Origin: Chelonoidis abingdonii
Lineage: Eukaryota > Chordata > Testudines > Testudinidae
DNA: 64,000 bases
Reading direction: 5' to 3'
Assembly (NCBI RefSeq): GCF_003597395.2
Contig: NC_133777.1
Coordinates: 10,644,504 to 10,708,503 of the forward strand
Position numbers and translations under genes: made by a program. Of the stretch, positions 36,501-47,268 are shown piece by piece. Positions within the stretch are counted from its first letter, which is position 1. Each line of letters starts with the position of its first letter. The notes under the pieces are model-generated. The model worked only from the letters and a program-made list of their open reading frames with translations. It ran no database searches and was not told the DNA's origin.

Positions 36501-38098
36501 CATTTCATGAAAACCTCACAGGAGGCACATGCTGTCTGCTCCTGATAGGTTGCTCACTGCTTTAGGTCATTTGGCTAGGGGTAAGACTACATGTCAGGGA
36601 GGGAAGAGGAATCGAGGTGGTTAAGGAATACTGCACCAGGGAAAAACAAGGTATGTTGGGATTAGACAGCTCAGAGGAGAAAGAAGCAGATGTGGTTTCT
36701 CTGAAATCTTAGATCAGCAGGTAGAGAATAGTTTTACTAGTCTGTTTCTATCTTGGGTATTCTGCTTGACTACCAGTTGGCCTTCAGCTGAAGGTGTGGT
36801 GTGTAGCAGTGCCCCGAGAAGTGATTTTTCTCATTGACTGCATATTAAATGTATCCGGTTAATAAACTTTTCTCCCAACTGCAAACTCTATCTGTGTTCT
36901 GAGCACTTTTTTTCCCACGTGCATCATTGCTAGTAGTGAAGATTCTGCAGGGCAAACTCTTCCATCTGTGTAAACCCAATGAAAACTAGAGAGATTGGAA
37001 CAGATTCTTCCAATTACTAGGCAATTTTGTTATCCAGGAAGAAATAGGATTCAGATGCCCCTCTCATAGCTCTGCAGGGCTTAAGAGTAAAAATAGCAAA
37101 AATACATCTGCAGATTTTAACAAATATATGACTGTCGCACATAAAGGGGAGATCTGTTGAATAAGGTTGTACCATTGTTACATAGAGCTTGATGTACAGT
37201 ACTCCTTTGAAAAAAATGACTAAGAACTAACTCAGTTCATAAAGTTCATGTTTCTCATAAAATCAATCCTTCCATTCCTAGAAAATGTAGGATGAGACTT
37301 ACCTTTTATAACCCTGAAGGTAAAGATATGAACGTTAACCCCAGGAGAATAGTCCAAACAAATACATCAAAATCAGGTATTTAAAGTAGCAAGGGCTCTG
37401 TTTAGAATAGGAAGGAATAGCCTAGGCAAAAATGCCTTAATCCCATAGTAGCTAAGCCCTACTGCACTGGCTTCCAAAAAATTTTTTGTTCAACACACTG
37501 AAGTAGAAAGGGACCTCCTTTTTTTTGTAGCCGCTCTGAATGGAGTTCTCATTGTCTTCGGTGGGAGTTCATGGTATAGAACTACTGCAGAATCAACCTT
37601 CTTATCTTGTGGTATGTCACATGGAAGACCTCTGGAAATCAGTTCAAGAAATAGACATACATGGCAAAGTGCGACTTCAGTATGGTGTATGAGGGAGACC
37701 TGGTATAAGGTTAATACTGTAACCAGTGCCCCGTTTAAACAAGTGCTGAGTGTTCTTGGGTGTGTCCACACTTCACAGCTTCCCCAGCCATATAAACTGG
37801 AGTTGCGTTATCTGCCAGGCCCTGTGGGAAGGACTTTGGGACAATATGGAAAATGTTGCATTCTGAGAAAGTCCAGATGGTATTTGTGGGAGGCCTGAGT
37901 CACTGTAGTGGTTGGGGAGGAGATGCTTGCTGGGGTCTGTATCTATGCTACCATATTGAGGCACATGCTGACTGGCTGTTAGGGGGGATGTGTGGAGGAG
38001 GATTAGAAGGTTACTGGGATTACCATGTGCTCTGGTTTCTTGCAGGCCCCACTAACATAACAGTTCTAGGCTATTAGGATAAACTTTCTTTCCTACAG

Positions 38099-38275
38099 GA
38101 GCTCAGATGATGATGGGGAGGAGGAATCTGCTGCGCAAGGGAACAGACAAACCCACGATAATCTGTACAGGGTGCATATGCCCAGCCTCTATAGCTGTGG
38201 GAGTAGCTATGGCAGTGAGACCAGCATTCCAGCGGCAGCGCATACAGTCAGCAATGCTCCTGTCACAGAGTACAT
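38099..38275 (+). CDS. TTYH3: TTYH3 exon 12: cytoplasmic tail
   Basis: 177 nt. One base completes R417, followed by an acidic patch (SSDDDGEEES). The conserved tail runs from RVHMPSLYSCGSSYGSE through IPAAAHTVSNAPVTEYM. The exon ends with two bases of the methionine codon (TACAT|GTGAGT). A TGA read across the donor is the trap here: splicing at GTGAGT avoids it. The tail is cytosolic and rich in serine and tyrosine. Confidence 0.96.
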
Positions 38276-39275
38276 GTGAGTAGCCAGGAGTGAGGAGAGG
38301 AGCCATGTTGTACCTATCTCCATCCAAAATGCTTTGCTGTACTTTTGTTGCGGGTATCCGTTGCACAGCATAGCTAAAGTACACTTTCTGCAGCAGCTGC
38401 ACTGGGAAATGAACAAGCTCACTAACAGCAGTGTGATAAGCCTGAGAGGAAGAGTGATAAAAGGTTCTGTTTATATCACTTGATCTTAGTGATCTTTTTA
38501 CTTGCGACATTGGTAAGTGTTTGTGTTCTCTAATAGAAATAACTACATGAGATAGGTGACTAGAAAATACTGAGTTGCCTTGTATTAGGGGATTTACAGT
38601 GTTGCCTGTGGAAGAGATGGAGTTAAGTGTCACCAGTTTTCATTACGAGCCTTTTTCCTTAAGGACTGTTCAGAAGTAACTGCTTTGCAAGAGAAATGTT
38701 TAGCCTCCCAAGTGGTGGAAATCCACATGACAGCAGCTTTAGACTGTCCTCCCCAAGGCAGCTGAGGTCAACAGTCTCTTTGCTTTCCAGATCCATGTAG
38801 TTCAGACAGGGCAGTCTGAGTTTAGGTATCCCTTCTACAGAGCTCCTGCCCTGGGAGTGTCTGGCTGGCTGCAAGGACTGTCTGTTGAACTGGTTCATCT
38901 ATTTTGTTCTCCCACATTTATTGTGGCTGTTCGCTTTTGGGCAGGGAGGATGGCTTCGTTTAGCTCTATATTTAAAAAAAAAAAAAAAAAAAAAAAAATC
39001 ACAGGTACCCTGAGATGGGTACTTCATAAACTAAATATGAGTGTACTCTGAGATGGACAGGCACCCATGTTAGTGTCCCATTGATCAAAGTAGAAGTGAC
39101 CCATTTGGCATGTAGGGAAAGCATTCCAGGGAATTGAATTATGACGCTTCCAGTGAGTGTCTGTGGGAGGTAATAGTGCCCTGCATTGTGGGTTATCCTG
39201 TGCCAGTTCCAAAGTCTCTATGCTGGGGAATGTGCCATGTGTCCTTTTATCACCATGCATATTTCCCTTTCATAG
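38276..39275 (+). other. TTYH3: TTYH3 intron 12
   Basis: A 1.0-kb intron with a 25-base poly-A run at 38974-38998. It ends CCCTTTCATAG. No other feature was recognised. Confidence 0.8.
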
Positions 39276-39351
39276 GAGCCAGAATGCAAACTTCCAGAAC
39301 CCCCGCTGTGAGAACACGCCTCTGATTGGCCGGGAGTCTCCACCTCCCTCA
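39276..39351 (+). CDS. TTYH3: TTYH3 exon 13: tail with first part of PY motif
   Basis: 76 nt. One base completes M476, then SQNANFQNPRCENTPLIGRE and SPPPS follow. The exon ends at a complete serine codon (TCA|GTAAGT). PPS is the first part of a PPxY motif completed by the tyrosine that opens exon 14. Human TTYH3 has an extra threonine before the SQNANF segment. Its absence here is explained by acceptor position and not by a frame problem. Confidence 0.96.
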
Positions 39352-40099
39352 GTAAGTGTCTTTATTGCTTCTCTCTGCTTCAACATCTGAGTCCAAGTTC
39401 TGCTTTGAGGATATGCACATGCCACTCCTATGTACTTCAGGGGGAGCTGATTGTGCGGCTCAAGGCAGAAGATCTGGTCCATAAATGGTGAAAAACTTAA
39501 CAGACAAGGCATGTCTAAGCTGCCATTGAAAATAAAAGCCCAGATGCTACTTGGGGCATGGTATGTATGAAAAAGATCAAATTAAATATACAAATCTAAT
39601 AATGCTCTTGGCCCATCCTACCACTACTGAAGCTTGTGAGTAACTTTGTGTGACTTCTGTGAGTTGGGTGTCTCTCACACACAGTTACTAACTGCTTGTG
39701 GGGTCTGTCCTTTAAGTTTGCAAAATAAACTGCTGAACCAGTAAACCCAAAGGTAATGTGGAATCTCTCCTTAACTTACACTATGAAAACAAGAGGATGA
39801 AGTTTTCCTTTTTGAAGGGTTTTATTTTCATTTCACAACTTTCAAATTCTTATTTTTGTATCTAATTTCCTAAGGAGAAAAAAATCTTTCATGGAAGGTT
39901 CTTTGGTAATCAGGAGCTTGAAGTGGCCTCTGGCCATTTTAGTCTATCGAGTAAAGTATGGATTTTTATTTATGCGTTTAAAAAAAAAAAAAATCACCTC
40001 TCTCTCCAGATGCTGTAATCTCATTACCGCAATACCACCTTTTGCCATAGGCCATCAGAATGCTAACTAACCAACCTGCTAACAGTTCCTGAGGATGCA

Positions 40100-40119
40100 G
40101 CATAGCATAGCATAGCATA
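40100..40119. repeat. (GCATA)4 pentanucleotide repeat
   Basis: Four exact tandem copies of GCATA in intron 13. Confidence 0.9.
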
Positions 40120-41468
40120 CTTAACAGGCCATCCGTTATAATTAGTGAAAACCCACACCATAGGGGCTAAGTCCAGTTCACTGAGTGGGGCCTTCATCCA
40201 ACAAAAGACTCTCTTCTAGATTGAGAAGAGGCAAACAGGAGTGCCAGCATTGATTTTTATACTTCTCATAAACTGGCCAAACTTCTTGAAGCTTGCTTAG
40301 AATGGAAAAAAAACTTGTTCCAGGTCCCTGACATTCAGCACTTGAGCTTAGAAAGTGTTATCTGCTCTTGGTAATGGAACTGGCTTCAGAGAAAGATCAA
40401 CTGCAGCTTTCAGTGCGGTGTCATAAACTGCTGCTGTATTGGTGGAATTCTCTGTTACAGCAAATGCACTGTCCCTTTAACACTGCACAACCTGTTCATC
40501 CTGTTCCTCTGAGGCAAGGTCTTGCCACACAGCATTTCCTACCCCATAGCTCTTCTGCCTCAAAAAAAGGAGGCTTCTTTCTGCAGGAGCTCTAACCATG
40601 AGGAGAGGATTCCCTGGTTCTTCAGTAGCTGGTTGCATTAATGGCCCTGAATGTGGAGCTAAATCTTGGTGCTTCCAGCTGTTTCTGAGGAGAGATGCTG
40701 GTAAGGGTTTTTTCAAAGGCATTTTACTTGGGGCAGCCAGAGAGAAGGGCTATGTGGGGGGACATTATATCTAAGTGTGGGAGGTGGGATCGAGAATGTA
40801 TCAGCTTCCCTACCTGGACCCCGAGGAGGAAATGGGATGTACATTTTCCTTCAGAAACCTCAGATAGTGGAAGGGACTCTCTGAGGGTGTTCACACACCA
40901 CATGGGTAGGGGAAACGGAATGGATCCCTTTGTGCTTGCCACCTAGGCAGACAGTGGGGTAGAGAGGATGCTCCAGAGTCTATGTAGGCAGATCTCTGTA
41001 TTAAGCAATTGAGGCTATTTCAGGAGTTAAAGAAAAGGCTGAGCCCATTTAGTCAGCAAACGATTCCTGCTGTTTGGGGTTGCACAGAAAAAAAATCAGT
41101 GTTCATGCTCCCCTGTTTGCGGGGCTCAGAGATCTGCAAAAAGGAGCCACCCAAGCAGAGTAAAGAGACAATGCATGGCCAGGACTGAAGTATCCTGCTC
41201 CGTTTTGATTGTGGGAACAGATTATGAAAACCAAGACACAATAATCGTAGAAGAGCTAATCACCTACTGCATTGTTTGTCTGTCTGTTCTTTTTTCCCCA
41301 TCTCCTTTTCATCGTTCTCTTCCTTCTTGTCCCAGGGCTATTCCTGTAGAGTGGTAGAGCCCTCCCTATCACTGGCGCACACCACAGCGTGCCACTTGCT
41401 TGCACTGTGTTTTTCATGCACGTTGAGGCTGCACTCTCTTTTTCTCTCTCTCTCCTGCATCATCACAG

Positions 41469-41570
41469 TTGTATTTGGCTGCCATGGACAGTAGCAGCCA
41501 TATGAGCTGGCAGTTTAAGCCCTCGGACAGTGCACGGACGTACTGGTAACCACGCCCTCAAATGGAACAG
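41469..41570 (+). CDS. TTYH3: Candidate alternative last coding exon of TTYH3
   Basis: Acceptor CATCATCACAG follows a strong pyrimidine tract (41425-41455). Entered in phase 0 from exon 13, the reading continues for 26 codons (LYLAAMDSSSHMSWQFKPSD then SARTYW) to TAA at 41547-41549. A donor AACAG|GTACTG lies at 41571, and an ATTAAA lies at 41742-41747 if the exon were terminal. This would give a protein of about 527 residues whose PPPS is followed by L instead of Y, so the PY motif is lost. I do not know of this isoform. The call is based on splice signals and frame only. Confidence 0.4.
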
Positions 41571-43892
41571 GTACTGAAATAAGGTCCTTCTCGCTCAACC
41601 CCTCCTCCACTCCCACCTGCTCCTCCTTCCCTGCACTATTTACCCCAGGCCAGTGCCTTATTTCTTACATTCCTTCTCCCTGCACCTCCCCGCATTCCTT
41701 CCTGCCAAGGGTTGAAGCTAACCAGGGTTGCCCTGGTGCCAATTAAAGGAGCAATGTCAACATTTTGCTGTGGCTGTCAGAATGCATACAAGAAGCCTTG
41801 CCAGGGAGCCACACCTCAGTGGAGCCAAAGTCACTGCTGCTTTAATCCACAGATTCCAAGTTGAAGAACAGTATCTACACCTGGCACCAGAGTGTGCCAA
41901 ACCAAAAGTGTTCCACACACTAAGCACAGGGTAGAATTACCCCTATCCTGGGTATCCACTTGGTAACAATAATGTGGATCAACACAGCTGTCTTTTAATA
42001 AGGACTGGCTGTCTGTTACCACCTCTGGCTTCCCTTGAGCCCTTATCACTACTCCTTTGCACACTGATACAATGGCATGTGCTAAAACCAGAGATTTTTC
42101 TCCCACTTCTGTTAGATTCTGGCATAGAATCTTAAAACCAAACAATTGCTCCTGCACATTGCTTGTTAGAACCACCAGCTGCACTGTGAGCTCATATGTA
42201 GCTTTCCATTTTATCTTTGCATTCAGGGTTACAAGTAAGCGACTTTCCCCTGATGTCCAGACACAAGCACTAACATTCTTGATTCTGCCTAGTTCTGTTT
42301 CAACACTTCCGTATGCCAAAAACATTCCCTCAATTTCCTGCATACGCTGTGGATGGCGTGCCAGTGAGTCCTTTCCTTGCACTGCTTCATTGTCGGAGGA
42401 ATTATATGCTATTAATATTGTTACAACCAGTCTCCAGGATAGCCTGTATTCTTTCTCTCCCCATAGTGGTCGGCAACCAGAACTAGTTGCAGTAGGAATG
42501 AGTAAGTGGTTGGTACCAGGTCTTGTAGTTGTAGCTCATGAACTGTGTGACTTGGTCGAGTTGAGGAGTATAGTGTGTAATCTGAATTCCTGAGCAACAC
42601 ATTGTAACTGGTTAAAGTACATTGCGCTCAGTCCAAAGAAAACTCTAATCACCATTGAAACAAAGTGGAAACGTTAGCACCATTTGGAATGCAGGATTCT
42701 TTCCAATTGGGTTGGTATGGTCCACTGTCCACATCCTGTCCCCAGCATACTCGTACATGAAGCTGCTGCTCCTCTTCCACATCTGCCAATACTGCTGGGG
42801 CTTCTCTGCTGTCACCTCACACTACATACCCATTCTCTCATGTCACTGCTTGGTCTGCCGCCTTGCCGTTTGTCTGCTCTGCTTTGTGATGTGCTTGGGG
42901 ATTTCTAAGATGCTGGCTGAATTATGGGAGGGAATATAGTTTTGCCTTGGTGCACTCTGTGACAGTGTATGAATGGAAATCTACGTGAACAATTAATGCA
43001 TGATGCTAGTGCTCTTCAGAATGTCACAGCTTTCTCCACTCTTACAGCACTCTTGCAGAGACCTTCCTTGGGCATCCAAGCTTGGTACTTTCCTGCTTCC
43101 TTATTCCTGCAGGTATTATAGTAGTGCTCTTAGCAACATTTTGTTTAAGGGTCTATCAACACTATTTATTGTAAATTTTTGTTTTACAGGGATTTGACTT
43201 GAGACTTAAAATATTCTCAGGACTGAAACTTGACAAAGTCTCAACCTAGAATCTTTTCTGTGTACCAAGGTCAGGCCAAGAGTCATATGTGGCTTTGCAA
43301 AAATAAAAGGTTCTTGCATTCTCCCAAATATCTCGCAAATTGCGCTCATCTTAAACCCTGCTTCTAGCTATAGTTCTCTCTTAAAAACTAGAACTCTGCA
43401 ATTTCGGGAACCACTGGCTGGCCCTGTCACCGTGCCTTGAAAAAAGGCAGGTGTTTTGGTTTTTTTTTAACTGCACCCAAAGTTGTCTAAGATACTTGAG
43501 TCAAACTATAAAAATAAATTAAAATTCAAGCCTTGAAGCTTCAATTGGCAGCTAATTAAGTCTTGGGTTTTTAGCATTTTTGAAAGGGAGCACTGTATAC
43601 AAGTACTGTGTTCCTCTCTTGCCCCCAAGGGTTATATTGCATGGGAGTGGTGCATATACATGGTACAGTCCTGCAGTATAGTTTGATAGCTGTGAAGTAC
43701 CAGTGATCTGCAAAGGCCACAAGATTTACCTGGTTTACATTCAGATACAGCCTCTTAAAGTCATAGCTCTGTGCATGTCAGTTTTTTTGCAGCAAGAATT
43801 TTTGTGCCTGCAGAGTGTATTTGTTAAGCACCTACTTAAGTTCTGCGAGCACACATTGGTTATCTGAAATTGTTTTCCCCCATAGTGGGGCG

Positions 43893-43958
43893 GGGGGGGG
43901 GGGATCTAATTCATTGGGGGTGGGGAGAGTACACTTTTTTTTTTTTTTTTTTTTTTTT
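43893..43958. repeat. G run, then 24-base T run
   Basis: A G-rich stretch at 43891-43903 is followed by T24 at 43935-43958 in intron 13. No retroposed body was recognised beside it. Confidence 0.8.
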
Positions 43959-44799
43959 GCAGAAATGCTAAAACACAAATGTACACAGTACTATGGTAGT
44001 TCTCGCTGACTATTGATATGTGATCAATGATGTACATCAAAGCACAAGACCTCAGGACAATCAAAATATCCATCTACTGGGTGGTTCATGATGGCCCGAT
44101 ATGGTAGCTAACAAAATGATGAAAATACATGTTAAATCTTGTATTGCTTATGTGTGTTAAAAAGAACAAATATAGGTATATAGGCACCTGGAGAGTCCTA
44201 GCCAGAATGCTGGAAGGATCCATAATACATGATTTTACAACCTTCTATGAAAGCTGTTTTTTGTTGTCGTCTTTTTTAAGGAAATTAAATACAACAGTCT
44301 ACCTTGAAATAACTTTAGGGTTGTGTCACAGGCCGACAATATCCAGCCAACACTGACTTGAGGATGGTACTTTGTCTTTAACTTAGCCATGAACTGTCTT
44401 TTTTTGTTTTTTGTTTCCCCAAATGTCCGTCCACGCTATAACTCTAATAGTGGCTTTCTACATAGTTGAATGGTTACAGGTAACACAGTTCAGGTTGTGT
44501 TCCTCTGGCAGTTTTCCTGACATCACTGATGGGGCACCTGCGTCTACAAACCTGCCTTGATGTTAGCATCTCTCTGAGCTCTTCCCCCATGCTCCCTTGG
44601 AAGTGCAATGCAGGTGTAGTATGTCAGAGTGGTATCTGTAACATGGGGTAATGCACTCTCAGGACCAGCCAATTCTGCTAGGGGTTCCGTAGGCACTCCC
44701 AAAACAGTGAAGTGAGCTGGTTACAAGACGACGACGTGTGCCTATCTGACTCCAGAGGAGCAAAACATTGTTAGCTGCCTTACTACCAAGTTCTAACTA

Positions 44800-44890
44800 G
44801 GTTGTGTGTGGATGCACAACCCTATGTAGAGCTAACCTTGCCGGTAACTGGCTACGAGGTTGGTTAAAAGTTCTAATGTGGACACAACCC
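44800..44890. mobile_element. Possible small MITE
   Basis: GGTTGTGTGTGGATGCACAA at the left and GTGGACACAACCC at the right are imperfect inverted repeats about 90 bp apart. The match is weak. Confidence 0.25.
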
Positions 44891-47196
44891 AAGGCACAAT
44901 ACGCATGAATTGAGAACATCAGCCTTAACTCTGACTTCCATGGCTTTTATCAGCTTGTATGACATCTTATGGTGGTTTTAAGGTAGGCTTGAATTTAAAA
45001 ACAATACCTTCTGTTTTAGTTTCTATCCAATTTTCCCTTTAGTTTGAATTATTGTTCTATTTCTTGGTGCTACTCAGACTTCTGTATAGTGGATAAATTG
45101 GAGCAGGTTCAATGTCTTTTGGCCTCTGCATGCCACTGGGTGTATCTGGTACATCCTTTAGTGCACCCCACTAGATTGCTTTTTCTTTTGATTCAATGAT
45201 TCTTTTATAGATGGCGGCTGCAGGTCTACGTGTATGATCTCTCTAGGAAGGGATGTGAAAAATGTGTTCCTAGATTTTTTATCTAAACACTGCCTTTAAG
45301 AACCTTGGTGGATTGAATTTGTACAGTCATCCACTTCTCTTCTCCCACCCTGCTTCTCACCCACCCGCACCACACAGATGGAGTGCTACTGTCTGAAAAA
45401 TTCTCCTTTTAAGACTCCTGCTTTGAGTGACGCCAGTGGGGAAATCCAGCTCTGCCTGCTGTCCCTGAAATACTCTACTTTTGTATGGGTTCCTCAGAGG
45501 AGAACTTTGATCTAAACTGCTTTGTTGTGCTTACTGCATTTAACTCTTCTGTGTGTTTCTATCAGTCCTGAACTCTTTATTTTTGGGGGCAGTGGGACAA
45601 CTATAGTTACACACCTGTGTAGAACATTATCCGTAGTACTGCTAGACTCCTTTTCTCAATCGTGAGAGCACAGATAAGATGACCTGAGAGAGAGAGAGAG
45701 ACATTCTTCTATATTTAGATGCTAGTACTGGGCTGGGTCATTTGTTACCACAAAAGACCCATGTCCTCTCTCAGGCTGAACATTTCCGATGCAGGAAGGC
45801 ACTTAGAAATGAGCAGTCAGTGAGTATACAAACCAAGCATCAACATCTCTACAAGCTAATACAACTGGGGATCCCTGTGCTCTGCTCAGAGGTGGTGAGC
45901 TCTTCTATGATACTTTTATTCCTAGACACTGACGGAATAATGGCAAAATGCTGTTACTGTACATAGTCTGGTCTCTGGTCTCTGCTGGGCAGGTACAGAA
46001 CACTTCACAATGGTCTCGCCAAATGGGAAAGATTCATCATAATGAAGTTTAATGTTTACACTTAGTTATATAACTACACATCTGGTTTTTTGCCAGGTAA
46101 ACTTGCTACTTTAAGTGACACAGCTTAACGGTTGAACAATCAGTTTGTGAACAGCATTATCAGGAAGTAAAGACAAAGTTCATAGCAGCTCTTTGTAAAG
46201 GAGGATGCAGGAGAGGAGCAGGAATTAACCCTGCTGATGTCTGTGTCTTCTGTTTGTCCAGCTGTAAAGCGTATTAACCCCATGGTGACACAAGATGGAA
46301 TTCCACATGGAAACAGTAACAATGTTAAGGTGGGAGCTTCATGCTGGCATGAAGGCGCAGTGTCTCTATCTTTACTGCTGTGTACAAGTCTTGGTGTTGA
46401 GGGTTTTATTGCTGTGTTGTAGCAAAACTGAAGATGGTTTGGATAAGTTCATATCATTCAGCTATCGGATTCCCTTGGAGCTGTTTTCTAAAAACAATCT
46501 AGCCACCATGAATTTCCACCTTCACTCCAGAATGCATCTTCATTACTGCCAGGCTGTAGGAAGACTGTGTCCAAAGCCAGGTTTTGATACTAAGTATCCA
46601 GTTATTGTTAGTGGATATCAGTCTAGTTCCAGCCTTGTGGTTATCCTTTGTGGACAGATGACTGCCCTGTGCATAACCTCATTGTCCTCTTCTAAGCTGT
46701 TCTTGTCATGATGCATATGGTCTATCGACATCATCTTTGTTCTCCTGAGAGCATGAAACATACCTCCACCCCAACCTCCCCGTCTTCTACAGGGCTGAAG
46801 TGGCAATCTGACTGAGCCACTGAAATCCCGACAGGTGGGTTTTTATCCATGCATTACACCCACATTCTTCTCTTGCATTCAGAATACTTGAATTTAAATT
46901 TGTGTATTGCTTCTTGATGCTGGAATTTCTGTCTTGCTAGGGAGCTTGACTAAATCAGCTGGTCCTTAGATGAAGGCCTGAGCCAGCCTCTTTTTGTAGC
47001 AGGAGTAAAAGTGTTAGTCACTCAGACTTGACTGCATAATGGCCTATGAAAGATTGGTGGTTAGAGCCTCAGAGGACCATGCGCAAGGCTCGTTGGTAAG
47101 CTGTAAACACCAACACAAGTCAGCTAGGAGGTGCTAATAGTCTGATTCAGAGTTCACATCAGTCATTCTGACGTTGTGTTTTTTGTCTTCCTCCAG

Positions 47197-47268
47197 TACA
47201 CCTCCAGCATGAGAGCCAAATACCTCGCTACCAACCAACCTCGCCCAGACTCTGACAGTGTGCATTAA
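47197..47268 (+). CDS. TTYH3: TTYH3 exon 14: C terminus and stop
   Basis: After CTTCCTCCAG the frame reads YTSSMRAKYLATNQPRPDSD then SVH and TAA at 47266-47268. The first Y completes PPSY (about residues 499-502), the PPxY type bound by WW domains of NEDD4-family ubiquitin ligases. NEDD4-2 control of TTYH2/TTYH3 is known from mammals. Human TTYH3 ends in a near-identical string with SGSH in place of DSVH. Confidence 0.97.
   Translation, partial: YTSSMRAKYLATNQPRPDSDSVH

Larger units (their letters stand above)
34252..38098 (+). other. TTYH3: TTYH3 intron 11
   Basis: A 3.8-kb intron with a CR1 LINE 3' end at about 34860-35180 and a MIR-like 3' fragment at about 36418-36500. A poly-T run lies near 36069-36082. 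The intron ends TTTCCTACAG. Confidence 0.8.
39352..47196 (+). other. TTYH3: TTYH3 intron 13
   Basis: The 7.8-kb last intron. It contains (GCATA)4 at 40100-40119, the candidate alternative exon at 41469-41570, an unexplained stretch open on both strands at 41831-42593, a G run near 43893, a 24-base T run at 43935-43958 and a possible small inverted-repeat element at about 44800-44890. It ends TTGTCTTCCTCCAG. Confidence 0.75.

Noticed and set aside
38103..38633. 176-codon minus-strand frame over exon 12
   Set aside because: It is antisense to a conserved coding exon, and its translation shows no family features.
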